NCBI GenBank assembly: GCA_012064385.1
Contig: QRDG01000414.1
Location: 434,001-498,000, forward strand
Direction of reading: 5' to 3'
DNA: 64,000 nucleotides
From: Puccinellia tenuiflora
Taxonomy: Eukaryota; Streptophyta; Magnoliopsida; Poales; Poaceae
In this document: one piece after another, positions 53,048 through 64,000 of the stretch
Layout: every line of letters starts with the position of its first letter
Numbering within the stretch: the first letter of the stretch is position 1
Translations under genes and position numbers: made by a program
Notes under the pieces: generated by a model
The model's database searches: none
Told to the model about the DNA's origin: nothing
Seen by the model: the letters and a program-made list of their open reading frames with translations, nothing else

Positions 53048-54486
53048 GGTTCATTTTCTTTCCTCCATTTTGATCTTTCATGCCAAATGTCATGATTTAT
53101 TTGTTCATCTTTGAACCTTACTAGAATCTGTCCAGAACTCCAGATTCATACTCACATTCCAATAGCTATTGTCTTCTACTTCTGTTTATGGAAAGTAAAG
53201 CAACTGTTTTATTGTTATCTTATTTGTAATGCTATAACTAGGTGTCTGTTCCAAGGCTCTCAGTTATCATTTTGCTCACTTTCAAGCAGAGAAGCAAGAT
53301 GAAAATAGGTAAGAATCACTTTTTTTGCTTTGTCTTCTAAGAAGGCACTTCAGTGGTTAAACTTGTTGAATGTTGTCTTGCTAGGCAGTATGTTTCAATG
53401 TATATAGTTAGTTTCCGCTGTAGATTTCTTATTTTTGAACTGCCCCCTCGAATGTTGAACTTGTTTCCCCAAAATTGGTATATGGGTTCGTTGTTTTTCT
53501 GGGTGTTCCATGTTAGTTGATCGTGGTAAAGTTCCAGACGTTTCATCTTGATTTTTCTAGATCAAAAGTAAAGTCTGTTCGCCTGGTTCAGCATAGTTTG
53601 AGGGTTCAGTACATAATACAAAGATTTTATAAATGATATAATGAGGCTTAAGCTAGGCATCAGCATGCTTGACCACCAAATCTCTGCGAGGGAGATTTCA
53701 ATTGAAGTTGCCTAATTACTTGTTTTATAAGGAAGTTACCTTATTACCTTTATACTTTTGGCACGTCTAATATATACTGAAGATTAGTAAGCCTACCACT
53801 AAGATAATGTGCCACTGTGTTCTTCTTGGAGGCTTTCTCTCGGTTACATGTTTGTCTTGTGCCTGGAGTTATTGATAAGAAAATATGTTTTGAAAATCGT
53901 TGGCATAAATTTTAGCAATTTTTCCTGTTAGGTTAGATTATTGATGTCTTCGTGGAGAAGAGAGGGTAGTACAGACGTTCCAGCGTTGGATTGACACTAC
54001 AGAAAACATGATGGATTGACATTGCAGGGTAAAATGAAACATAGTCCAGTTTATCATACTGATAGTTCGATTTATTCTGAAGGTATCTATCCCAAAGCGT
54101 TGGATTGACACTGTACTGAAAACATGATGGATTGACATTGCATGGCTGTCAGAGCTATCTCATTGTGAAGGTTTTTTCTACATGTTTCATTATGTAGTTG
54201 ATTTAGGGCCAGAATGAGTGGGTCCACATCATTATTTTAACATAATATTGGCCCCAATAGTTTGTATTACGGATTTAGGAAGGCAGATTGCATGTTTGTT
54301 ACTCTTCCACGTTCAGCCCATTTATCTGTAACATGCCATGAATTAGTTTTGATTCAGAAAACAGTAACTTCATCCATGGAGCCTCATAAATTTACTTCAT
54401 CTGTGCTTCTCAGTTATCCCATTGGAACTTCATGATCTAGATGAGTTTATAAAGGTTTGCCAGGCAAGCGCTTAATAGCAAGAGAA
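53048..54486. other. Intron-like spacer between CACTA-2 and Harbinger-3
   Basis: T-rich on the plus strand, with one splice-like micro-exon candidate (AGAAGCAAGATGAAAATAG, 53288-53306, preceded by TTTCAAGCAG and followed by GTAAGAATC). A ~50-bp direct repeat (GCGTTGGATTGACACT ... AACATGATGGATTGACATTGCA) occurs at 53982-54028 and 54097-54142. No gene can be called. Confidence 0.35.
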
Positions 54487-54489
54487 TTA

Positions 54490-56300
54490 GAGCAACTCCG
54501 GCCGTTGGCCCCTCCAGGCCGAATTGCCGGCGTTTTTTTGGGTCTGCTGGGGGGCACAGGCGAAAAATTTCTGGCTGGGGACGGACCGATTCCCAGCCGC
54601 GGCCCCAGCGGCATGAACTAAATTCGGGGGAAGTTCGTTAAATTTAGCTAGATTCGGAGAAAGTTCGTTAAATTCGGGGAAAGTTTGTTAAACTTGACAA
54701 AGTTCGACGAAAAGTAGCGGAATTCATACATAAAAACATAAAAAATAAAAACTACGGCATGAACATGCCAAAGTTGCGGTAGAGCTGCTGCGAGTAGTCG
54801 CCGCCGTCGTCGTCGTCGTCGCTACCGGGGGGAGGAGCACTGCATCCTGCGCCGTCGTCGCTGCCGCGGTACTGGTGGCTCGGGCCGGCCTCGTCCTCGT
54901 CGGTGTCGTCCAGGACGACGAGCTCCGGCTCGGCGCGACGACGGCGGCAGCGCTCGTATCGCGCGAAGAGCTCTACCTCCTCGGCCTCAATGCGGCATTG
55001 GCGCGCCTCCTCCTCCTCCCGCGCGTGGTCGCGGGCTGACCAGTCTAGCGCGTCCTCCAGCTTCGTCGGAAGCACGTCGTTGAGGCTGTTCGCCATGGCC
55101 TTCTTCAAGGCCTCGTCCTCGTCTTAGTCCTCCTCCACCTTCACGGCCTTCTTGAGGACGCAGCCGAGGGAGCTCCCGCCGGTGTCGGGCTCCTTCTTCG
55201 GCGTCAGCAGACAGCCTTCGTCGGGCTCCCTGATGACGATGCCGCGGGAGGAGCGTGTCCGCGGCACCGAGCCGGCGGAACGGGAGGCGCCGGAGGAGGA
55301 GGACGACGATGCGGACATCCCCCTCGGCGTCCATCCCCGGCGAACGGGGGCCGTGCGCGGCGGGTCCTGCAACCACAGCTCGTTGCCGTCCTCGATGTAG
55401 CCGAGGACGTAGGCCAGTGAGCGGCCGGGCAAGCCCCACCACCTCTTCCTGCCCTCGGTGTTGTTGCGCTTGGGCGCAGGCGGCGGGCCGGTGTAGTCCT
55501 CGAGCTAGCACTGGCGACGCTCGGTGAAGTAGGTGTTCCAGGCGGCGTTGTTCTCCTGGTCCCAGATCGGGTTCGTCCGCTGCTTGTCCGTCATGCGCTC
55601 GCGGGCGGCGTGGATCTCTACCATCTGATCCTTGCCGACAGGGACGTGGGGCACCGGAAACCCCATCTGGCTGAGCCGCCAGTTGCCGGCGACGCACATG
55701 TCCGACGGGGCTGGGTAGCCCGCCTCATACAGTAGACGAGCCTCCTAGTCGTACATCCAGTTCCGGCCGAAGCCGTTGGCCGCCGCGACGTCTCCAGGGT
55801 CCCTCTCCGCCATTTGGTTCTCTCGGCGAGCTTGAGAGGGGAAGAAGGGGAGAAGAGTTGGGCGAGTGTGAGATGTGTGGGGCGTGCCCGGCGGTGAGGG
55901 TGGGGTAATAAATATCGGCGGGGCAGTAAGTGTGGAGCTCCGTAACTCTGCCGCGTGACCGATTTGACTCGACGGCAGTACACCTGACCGGCGGCAGGAG
56001 CACTAATGCGACGCGGGAGACGAGGCGATGAGGAGGACGAAGAGGTGTGCCGCTGACAGGGCGGGCCCGCCGGAAGCTTCGCGCGGTTTCCCTTGGATTC
56101 ATGCCATTTCCCTTTCGCCGGTGCCCCCAGGTGGAACCCGGCACGCTGGGTTCGGCCTGGGACGCCGGATAAAATTTAGGCCAAATCCGGCGAAGAAAGA
56201 GTCCTTGGGGGCGCTGGGGGGCGACTACGAGGAAAATGGGCCGCCGACGTCAAAAAGGGGGTGCTGGAGGGGGCTCTCGGGGGGACGGCTGGAGTTGCTC
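54490..56300 (-). mobile_element. Harbinger-3 (non-autonomous, same TIR family as Harbinger-2)
   Basis: Ends GAGCAACTCCGGCCGT and, inverted, GAGCAACTCCAGCCGT, flanked by TTA at 54487-54489 and 56301-56303. The 1811-bp element has one decayed ORF on the minus strand and no transposase. Its subterminal GGGTTCGGCCTGG/CCGGATAAAATTT words also occur near the left end of Harbinger-2. Confidence 0.88.
54754..55813 (-). pseudogene. Decayed ORF of Harbinger-3, unknown family
   Basis: One frame of about 350 codons from ATG 55813 is broken by three stops. Recognisable parts: AERDPGDVAAANGFGRNWMY, YPAPSDMCVAGNWRLSQMGF, PVPHVPVGKDQMVEIHAAR, WGLPGRSLAYVLGYIEDGNE, TPKKEPDTGGSSLGCVLKKA, then an acidic/basic helical stretch (DALDWSARDHAREEEEARQ) and the end QLYRNFGMFMP. 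Stops follow WMYD (55747), QC (55506) and VEED (55124). At least two look like CAG to TAG. The family is repeated in grass genomes but I cannot give it a function; it does not resemble the Myb-like ORFs of Harbinger-1 and -2. Confidence 0.65.
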
Positions 56301-56323
56301 TTACTCCGTGGCACTGCCTTGAG

Positions 56324-56930
56324 TGTTATAAACAAGTTATTTTTGCAATTGTAGCGTCACGGGACTTGTTGCGTGATTATGTTCCCTATAACCCATCGGC
56401 GCATACGTAATTTATCTTTGCTGGATAAGTTAATTAGAGGCAATAATAAATATTATGATTTAGATTTATGTTCATAATTGATGTTTTATAATATTTCCGT
56501 GATATATATGTTAGATTGATCTCCTCTCGAGTGGGCCCAACGGCCCACCGGGCCCTATGATCTGCGCCCCGATCGGGGGCGCCCAACCCAACTATGGTTG
56601 GTGGGCCCCTATCACCTGCGCATATAAAAGAGGTGGGGGCCGGCGGCACACAACACAAGGTTTGTCGTGCGCCGCACACCCTACCGACACAACCTACCGA
56701 TCTAGGTTTATCGCAGTAGTGACGGGAAGCTCCGCCGCCGCCACTGCCCACTCACTATCGCCGCTGTCGCCCTCCAGCATAGCCACCTCGACGGGATCGT
56801 CGAGTCAAGGTGAAGGTATACCTCACCCTCTCCCCATTATCTGTTTCCCCTCTCTCATATCCGAGATAGATCGTTTCCCGAAGGTACTACCGTGGAAGTT
56901 CTAGCCTAGATGTTACCTAGAGGTCTAACA
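56324..56930 (+). repeat. 5' LTR of copia element 2 (607 bp)
   Basis: Begins TGTTATAAACAAG and ends AGGTCTAACA (inverted TGTTA/TAACA ends). A TATA box (TATAAAA, 56623-56629) lies centrally, followed by the transcribed R/U5 part. The right end is fixed by the primer-binding site at 56932; the left end is inferred from the terminal TGTTA. Confidence 0.7.
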
Positions 56931-56931
56931 A

Positions 56932-56944
56932 TGGTATCAGAGCC
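56932..56944 (+). promoter_or_regulatory. Primer-binding site of copia element 2
   Basis: TGGTATCAGAGCC, complementary to initiator tRNA-Met, one base after the LTR. Confidence 0.88.
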
Positions 56945-58157
56945 AACTCTAGGTTATAGATCTTTTCGGTAGTAAAGAAATCACAGAAAGATTCCCCTCC
57001 CGTGGAATCCTAATCCTAATAAAAAAAGGAGGGCAAAAGGGCAAAGAAGTTCTCACCGGGAAGGGCCTCGGGCTCGCCGGAAAAGAGCGCCGCCGCTGAG
57101 CCGCGCCGTTCCTCTCGATCCCGATGCGCATCGACTAGCAAGGCATCTGGAAGAAGAAACGAACCCCAACAGGGGCAAAGGGCACCACGGCCAAACCGTT
57201 CGATGGCGGCACCCTCACCGCAAGAGGAACACGCGACCGGCGAAGGGGCAGGCAATGGTGCCACCTCCCTCTTCTTGTCGGTCTGCTAAGGCGGCCGCCA
57301 ACTTCTTCTCCTTGAGCGGCGCTTGCGTCGGTGGGGAGTGGGAAAGAGAGTAGAAAGTGAGAAGGGGAGATGGGGTTTGGCATCGCCGCGGTGGGGCGTG
57401 CGGCCGTCGCCGGCTGGCCGCCGGCCACCGGTGTCTCTCTTTTCCATGGGCCACTGCCGACCGCGCTGGACAGAGGAGAGGAGAAGAATGACAGCTAGGG
57501 TACGGCTAGGGTTGGATCGGCTGGTTTTGACCCAGCGAAGAGCGCGCTGGACCGTCGGATGGAATCCGTCGGCCAGGAGCAAGTGGCGAGAGCGCAAACG
57601 GGTTGTGGGCCGCGAGCGTGACAGGCCGCTGGGCTGGGCCGTTTTCGGACAGAAGTGGCGCGCACAGCGCACGCAAAGCAGGCCGTGGGTCGGGCCGTGC
57701 AAAGCACAGGCCGCGAATTTCTCCGTTTTTTTAATTTTTTTAGAAGCATGTTTTATTTGTGTTTTTGTCCAATTTTTGTGCAAATTTCATCCTTTTTTTC
57801 CTATTCAAAATTATCCAATGAAAATTTTGTTTAGAAAACAGAAAAGTGACAGAAATGCTTCTGAAAAGTATAAAGTTCATGAAATTTTTCCGCTGGAAAT
57901 AGTTAAAAGTGAATTTTAAAGGTAAAAAAGACTAAAGTGAGAATTAATTTTTTTAAAGCATGTTAAAGTGATTATGATTCTGTTATTTTATGACCAACAT
58001 TGTTAATAGCATAATCATGATTTTTTATTGTTATATATGCTTTTATTTCTATTTTCTGCCCAACGGTGATATAGGTTTAATTGCATAAACAGTTGTATGT
58101 TTTAATTTTGACCAACGTTGGATTAATGCATGCAATTGTTGTTATGATCTCACTTCA
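56945..58157 (+). other. Untranslated leader of copia element 2
   Basis: GC-rich to 57720, then AT-rich, ending with a splice-like GTGGTTTTCAG just before the first gag words. Long frames in the GC-rich half lack homology and look like shadows of composition. Confidence 0.45.
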
Positions 58158-61100
58158 TTGTGGTTTTCAGGAGGGTACTACTTGATGAGCTACATCAAGG
58201 ATGTTCCAACCCTCAGAGGTGACAACACACTGAATGGAGAAAGAACGTCGACTTGGCTTTTGTTTGTGCTAAGGTGGACTAGGTTGTGGACACTCCACAG
58301 CCGGTCAAACCAACAGAGCCAGTCAGAGATGCAAATGATGATGATGCTGCTTGGGACAAAAAGAAGAGGGATCGTGCTCCAGTGGAGATGTCATATACCC
58401 TCGACAACCAATAGTGGCTCACCACCAATAAAAAGTGCATGGCTTTCATAAAGAACACAATTGAGAACACTATTGTGGGCTCAATTGCAGAGTGTACTTC
58501 CGTAGGGGAGTTTCTTGAAAAGATAAAGAGCCAGTTCACTGGTTCTTCAAAGATATATGCTACCCAGCTGCTAAAACAGCTGGTGACAGAAAAGTACAGT
58601 GGAGGTGGACATGGCATAAGGGAGCATATCCTCAGGATGAGCAACATGGCAGCTAAGCTTAAGCCCATGGATGCTGATTTGGAGCTCAAGCATGCACTCC
58701 TTGTTCACCTGGTTATGGCTTCACTGCCGAAAGAGTTTGACACTTTTGTTGTCAACTACAACATGTCGCCTGAAAAATGGGACATTGAAAAGACAATAGC
58801 CATGTGTGTGCAAGAAGAGGAAAGACTTAAAACCCAAAATGGTGGTTCTCTGAACTATGTGAAGGAGAACAAGAAAAGGAACTACAATGAAATCAACAAT
58901 GGTTCCCCTTCAAAGGCACATGAAAAAGCTCCCACGCAGAATCAGAATCAGCAAAAGTCTCTTCCAGTGGACAAAGATACATGTCTCCACTGCAAGAAGA
59001 CTGGGCATTACAAGAAAGATTGCCCTGTTTGGCTAAAGTCAATAATGACAAAGAAGGGTAACAACATTGTTTCCTTTGTAAATGAATCCTTGTATACACA
59101 GTTTTCAAAATCTACTTGGTGGATTGACTTAGGTGCAATTGTTCATGTTGCAAATTCTTTACAGGGATTCCATTTGACGAGGACTATGCAAAGAAGCGTA
59201 AGATGCATTGAAGTTGCAAATGGAGTCCAAGCAGTCGTTGAAGCTGTCGGCGACATCTCCCTGGAGTTAGCTGATGGATTCACGATTCTGGTTAGAGATG
59301 TTTTATATGTTCCTTCATTACACAGAAACTTGATTAGTGTTTCATGTCTGGACAAAGATCATTATGAATGCTATTTTGGACATGGCAAGTGTGCCATATG
59401 GTTTAATAATACTCATGTGGGTGTTGCTTTCCTTCACAATGAGCTTTATTTATTATCCCTGTGTAAAAAAGTTTATTCTGTGTGTAATGTGAATGAGCAT
59501 GTTTCTGCGTCAGATAAAGAACAAAAGAAAAGAAAGATAACTCATGACTGATCGAAATTATGGCACTGTCGCTTGGGCCATATTTCGAGGGGGAGAATAG
59601 AAAGACTAGTTAAAAATGAAATTCTTCCTCCATTAGAGTTCTCAGACATAGAGCAATGCATAGATTGCATTAAAGAAAATATGTAAAGCAAATCAAAAAG
59701 GGTGCAAACCGAAGCACGGGAACACTAGAAATCATTCACATTGATATTTGTGGACCATTTCCTGTGAAAAGTGTGGATGGTTATGACTCGTTCATAACAT
59801 TCACAGATGATTACTCCCGATATGGTTATATTTATCCAATCAAAGAAAGATCTGAAGCGTTGGATAAATTTAAGATATTCAAAGCCGAAGTTGAAAATCA
59901 ACATGATAAAAGAATAAATATAGTAAGATCTGACCGTGGCAGGAGTACTATGGTCGGCACACTCCATATGGACAGGTCCCTGGACCTTTTGCAAGGTTCT
60001 TACAGGAGACTGGCATAGTGGCCCAGTATTTAATGCCGGGTGAGCCTCAGCAAAATGGAGTAGCTGAAAGGCGTAACCGTACACTTATGGATATGGTGCG
60101 CAGTATGATGAGTTACTCCACCTTGCCATTGGGATTATGGATGGAGGCGCTTAAAACCGCCATTCACATTCTCAATAGAGTACCAATCAAATCGGTGACC
60201 AAAACACCGTACGAGTTGTGGACAGGAAGAGTGCCCTCTCTACACCACTTGAGGGTGTAGGGGAGCCCAGCTGAGGCCAAAGTGTTCAATCCAAATATTG
60301 CAAAGCTAGATCCCAAAACAGTCAGTTGCCACTTCATTGGCTATCCTTATAGATCAAAAGGTTTTCGTTTCTACTGTCCAGACAGATACACAAAGTTTGT
60401 AGAAACAAGACATGCAGTCTTTTTAGAGGACGAACTGATGAGGGGGAGCACGGTAGCTCGGAAAATTGGTCTTGAGGAGAAGAGGGTGCATGCACCTAAT
60501 CCGATGATTCCGGAGCCATTTTTCTCATTACCTGTGCACCAACAATCCCTGAGGTTACGGTGCAAGCACCTGTTGTAACTCCACCCGTGACCACAATGGG
60601 CGAAGATCCAGAACCTGTCCGTCAGGAGCGGACTGAACCCGTTGTTGAGCATGAAAGGGAGTTGCAGCTGCCAATTTTAGAAAATTTGTCAGAAGTTGAG
60701 GCACAGAATGTGCCAGTGACTGAGGCCCTTAGAAGATCTAAAAGAGATAAAAAGATCAGCTATACCTAGTGATTATAAAGTTTATAATACAGAAACAGTT
60801 CATATGGAAGGTGATCCCACTTCATATGAAGAAGCCATGAGAAGCCCTCACTCATCGAAGTGGCTGGAGGCAATGGAAGACGAGATGAAATCGATGAGTT
60901 CCAACGATGTTTGGGACTTAGAATAAATTCCTAAAGGAGCCAAAATAGTAGGCTGTAAATGGGTCTACAAAACTAAGTATGACTCTAATGAGAATGTAGA
61001 AAAGTATAAAGCCCGACTTGTGGCAAAAGGATTTACACAAAGAGAAGGGGTAGATTACAATGAGACGTTTTCTCCAGTCTCATGTAAGGATTCCTTCAGA

Positions 61101-61241
61101 ATCATAATGGCATTAGTTGCACATTTTGATTTAGAGCTACATCAGATGGATGTAAAGACGGCATTTCTAAACAGGGATTTAGAAGAAAATGTTTACATGA
61201 AACAACCCAAGGGTTTTATCATGGAAGGCAAGGAAGATATG
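58158..61241 (+). pseudogene. gag-pol of copia element 2, multiply disabled
   Basis: Gag opens MSYIKDVPTLRGDN, shifts frame near 58222, and runs cleanly from 58439: FIKNTIENTIVGSIAECTS, LKQLVTEKYSGGGHGIREH, MASLPKEFDTFVVNYN. The zinc knuckle CLHCKKTGHYKKDC is intact. Protease has DLGAIVHV where D-S/T-G is required, so its catalytic motif is lost. Integrase words follow (WHCRLGHISRGRIERL, IIHIDICGPFPVKS, TFTDDYSRYGYIYPI, PQQNGVAERRNRTLMDMV, LNRVPIKSVTKTPYELW), with stops after KITHD (59549) and KENM (59683) and a shift near 59940. Reverse transcriptase begins KWLEAMEDEMKSM, has a TAA after DLE (60923-60925), and reaches LHQMDVKTAFLNRDLEENVY before the gypsy LTR at 61242. YVDD is missing. Confidence 0.82.
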
Positions 61242-62850
61242 TGATGCCACTGATTGCTACTGATGAAGAGTTGGGTGGTGCCCCAAGCGAAGGCGGAGAT
61301 GTAGCAAGCAGCGGTTTTCCCTCGATATCGAACTGAGGTTTATCGAACCAGTAGGACCTTGAAATCAACAACAAAGTGAATGTTGAAGATCTCTGACGCT
61401 TAATCTTCAACAGACGTGGACCTGCACACACTCAACCAAAATACTTTGCCCCCAACGGCGGAAAGGTTGTCAATCTTTCCGGTCTCGCAGAAAACAAAGT
61501 GGTTAATTGTATAGTGAAATAGATGAATTATGAAAATGGACCAGAGTAGTAGTGATGGTGAAAAGTGATGAATAAAGGTTGCAATCAATGTAAAAAGATG
61601 GACCGGGGGCCATGGGTTCACTAGTGGAGTCTCTCAAGTAAATAGAACATTCATATGATGGGTAATCAAATTATAGCTGGGCAATTGACAAGATTATAAC
61701 ACAAACTTAATCTAGCTATGACAAAGAGAACATGATAATATTTAAGTAGGCATCACGACAATGAACAAAGACCGTTGAGTCCAACTGCATCTTTGTCTAA
61801 AAATTCTACCGTGGGATCGCTATCCAGCCTGTCACCCATCGGTATTAAGTTGCAAGCAACAGACATTTGCATTAAGTAAAGCGCATGAAGTAAGCGATAT
61901 TAAATATCAAAATAGACTTTAACACCGTTGTTTTACCCTTAGTAGCAACAACACACCCTCGCCCTTAGATGTTTCTGTCACTAGTGTCCAGGAACAAAAG
62001 GGGGCATGAACCCACTATCTAGCATAAATACTCTCTCTTGGAGATACACACAATCACTTGGCCAAAGTAACTACGCACATCGGAGAGCATGTAAGAACAT
62101 AAATCAACATATAAGAATCATGCACAATCTGATCATAACTTTATAATCCATCGGATCCCAGCAAACACATCACATAGCATTACAATAATCGATCTTGTTT
62201 ATGTTAGGCAGCTCACAAGATCATAAGACATGAAGCACAAGAGAGAGAGACTACCATCTAGCTACTGCCATGGACCCAAGGTCCAAGGTGGGACAACTCA
62301 CAAATCATCCCGGAGGAAGGCATGACGATGAAGAGCCCTCCGGGATCGATCTCCCCTCCGGCAGGGTGCCGGGATTTGCTTCAGAATCACCCCCGGATTA
62401 GGGTTTGAGGTGACGGCGCCTCGGGATGACTTTTCTGTAAAATAATGGCCGCCCCCTCGTTTTTAGGTTAATTGGGATTTTATAGGCGTCGGAGGGGGCC
62501 GAGGCGGTGCCCAGGGGGCAGGGCAGGCCCACCCGCGGGTCCAGGGGGGCCGTGGCAGGGGGGGCGTCTGTGCCCTGTGGGTGGCCCCTTAGGCTCCCCT
62601 TTGGTCTTCGAGTGTCTTATTTTGCATAAAAAATCTCCGTAAATTTTCGTCCAATTCCGAGAATATTTCCAGAAGTGATTTTCTGAAATACAAAAACAGC
62701 AAAAACAGGGAACTGGCACTGGGCATCTTGTCAATAGGTTAGTCCAACAAAATGCATAAAAATGATGTGATATGATAATAGAAACATGTGACAACATCAC
62801 AAAATTAGCATGGATCACTAAAAAATTATAGATACGTTTGACACGTATCA
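61242..62850 (-). repeat. 3' LTR of the gypsy element (1609 bp)
   Basis: On the minus strand it begins TGATACGTGTCAAACGTATC and ends GCAATCAGTGGCATCA. A TATA box (TATAAAA, minus, 62478-62484) lies about 370 bases in. The TGATACGTNTCNAACGTATC start is typical of abundant gypsy LTRs in cool-season grass genomes. Confidence 0.75.
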
Positions 62851-62880
62851 GCATCCCCAAGCTTAACTCCTACCCGTCCT
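62851..62880 (-). promoter_or_regulatory. Polypurine tract of the gypsy element
   Basis: GTTAAGCTTGGGGATGC on the minus strand abuts the LTR start. This AGCTTGGGGATGC signature is the usual plus-strand primer of grass gypsy elements. Confidence 0.75.
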
Positions 62881-64000
62881 CGAGTAGGTAAGTGATAAGA
62901 AAATAATGTTTGATGAGACATGCAACCAACATAATCTTGATCAAGATAGTAATGCAAAGCACATGATATGAATAAGGTGATCCAAAACAATTGTCTATAG
63001 TTGACATTAAGCAAACAATGATTAACAAACGCTAGCTAACAAATGCTAAAAACTTTTCATGAATAAGTGCGTTGGATACATGGAACCATACATAAGGTTT
63101 AGAAAGAAGAATTGCAAATTATGTCTCCAATGTAAAGTATCAATCATTCTTCAAAGCCTCTAATTAGTCATTCATGAAAATAGCCAAGCTCAAGTCAAGT
63201 GTCCTAATCCATCTACTTCACAAATCAACTGTTTCGAAGTCTACTCAACTAGTGCAAGTAAGAAGTGGCTTTGGCACCAAGATGTTATGGCAAAGAGAAC
63301 AATGATGGAGGTTTGGAAGGTCAAAAAGAAAGGCTCAAACAGTGGAGAAGGTAACCACAAGACAGAAGGAAGTCCTGTAGTTGACACTGTATGAGGAGTA
63401 GTGATTGCCATGCAACGGATAGCTCTCCAATGGAACTAGTGGGGGGGGCATCCAACTTGCTTGCTCATGAAGACCTAGAGCTCACTTGAGGAGGCTCATC
63501 CTTGGAATATACAAGCCAAGCTCTATAACGTTAGTTCCCCACTTAGTTATACTACTAAAACAACATGAGAACTCTCTACAATGAAGTGTAGGTGCTACTA
63601 GCACAAGTGTGGTAAAAAGGATAGTAGTGCTGCTCCCTCTCTCTTTTTCTATTTTTTTGGATTTTGGGTGGCCTCCTTGGCTCTTTTAAATGCTCTCTCA
63701 TTTGGCCTCCTTTGGGCTCTTTTATTCTTTTTTTTATTTTATACCTCACTGTAGGAGCAACACTCTATATTACAATTGGATCATCACACTTTTTGGTACT
63801 CATAACTCATAAGAATAATACATGATGTATAAAAGGAGATATGCATGATCGAGCGTAGTGTGGAAAAAATGTATAACATGTGGCAAGCCACGCAGCACAC
63901 TAACTCAATGATCAAGCAAACTATATGGTAATGAAGAACGACATCAAGTCATGTAATGTAATGATGGATGTTGCATGGCAATGTATCTCGGAACGGCTAT
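62881..64000 (-). other. Non-coding 3' internal region of the gypsy element
   Basis: AT-rich sequence with no long frame on either strand. Such a spacer between pol and the 3' LTR is normal in several large grass gypsy families. It holds a T-rich block at 63630-63740. Confidence 0.55.

Larger units (their letters stand above)
56324..61241 (+). mobile_element. Ty1/copia element 2 (5' part), interrupted by a gypsy LTR
   Basis: 5' LTR, primer site, a 1.2-kb leader, gag and pol read rightward until the frame is cut at 61241 inside the reverse transcriptase. The rest presumably lies beyond the gypsy insertion, outside this window. Starting 21 bases after Harbinger-3's TSD, it sits in old spacer DNA. 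It is unrelated in sequence to the SIRE complex. Confidence 0.8.
61242..64000 (-). mobile_element. 3' end of a Ty3/gypsy element (continues past the window)
   Basis: A 3' LTR (61242-62850) is joined on its right to a polypurine tract and non-coding internal DNA. The element reads leftward and its coding part must lie beyond 64000. It is inserted in copia element 2; the five bases left of the LTR (ATATG, 61237-61241) are the predicted TSD to look for at the far end. Confidence 0.72.

Noticed and set aside
57323..57919. 198-residue ORF in the copia element 2 leader
   Set aside because: Untranslated leader between PBS and gag; no homology and similar-length frames on both strands.

Overview
This is a stretch of a large, transposon-rich grass nuclear genome. 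The host genes are spliced and GC-rich in the style of grasses. The filler is typical of cool-season (Pooideae) grasses: Stowaway MITEs, PIF/Harbinger and CACTA DNA transposons, a SIRE-type Ty1/copia element and a Ty3/gypsy LTR. I cannot name the species. Everything here comes from reading the sequence; no database search was run.

Host genes lie in the window's first half. TM9SF (11411-15165, minus, seven exons) and PnsB1, a lumen-side-independent subunit of the chloroplast NDH complex (17371-19300, plus, six exons), both have complete reading frames. A group I WRKY gene (20493-25693, minus) keeps both WRKY domains but has several one-base deletions and no visible first exon. A GH28 polygalacturonase (29536-31021, plus) is a frameshifted pseudogene.

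Mobile elements make up most of the rest, and many boundaries can be fixed from target-site duplications (TSDs). Positions 178-6621 are a Harbinger element with an intact 398-residue Myb-like ORF. A 4.4 kb CACTA element (1760-6124) is inserted exactly at that ORF's start codon, so the 3-bp TSD is the ATG itself. Positions 6997-10753 are a four-level nest of four superfamilies: Stowaway/mariner, then MULE, then hAT, then Harbinger. The WRKY intron holds a tandem multimer of a very small LTR retrotransposon (six 81-83 bp LTRs, five internal parts, 22507-23702).

The second half is mostly retrotransposon. Positions 31969-47921 are a SIRE-type copia complex on the minus strand with three LTRs, one full and one 3'-only internal region, and an extra spliced ORF after pol. 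It abuts a CACTA element with a decayed Tnp2 transposase (47922-53044, left end missing). A third Harbinger-like element follows (54490-56300), then a decayed copia element on the plus strand (56324-61241). That element is interrupted by the 3' LTR of a minus-strand gypsy element which runs out of the window.

The most notable observations are the start-codon CACTA insertion, the four-superfamily nest, the multimeric mini-LTR element, and the post-pol spliced ORF with a 10-nt first exon.
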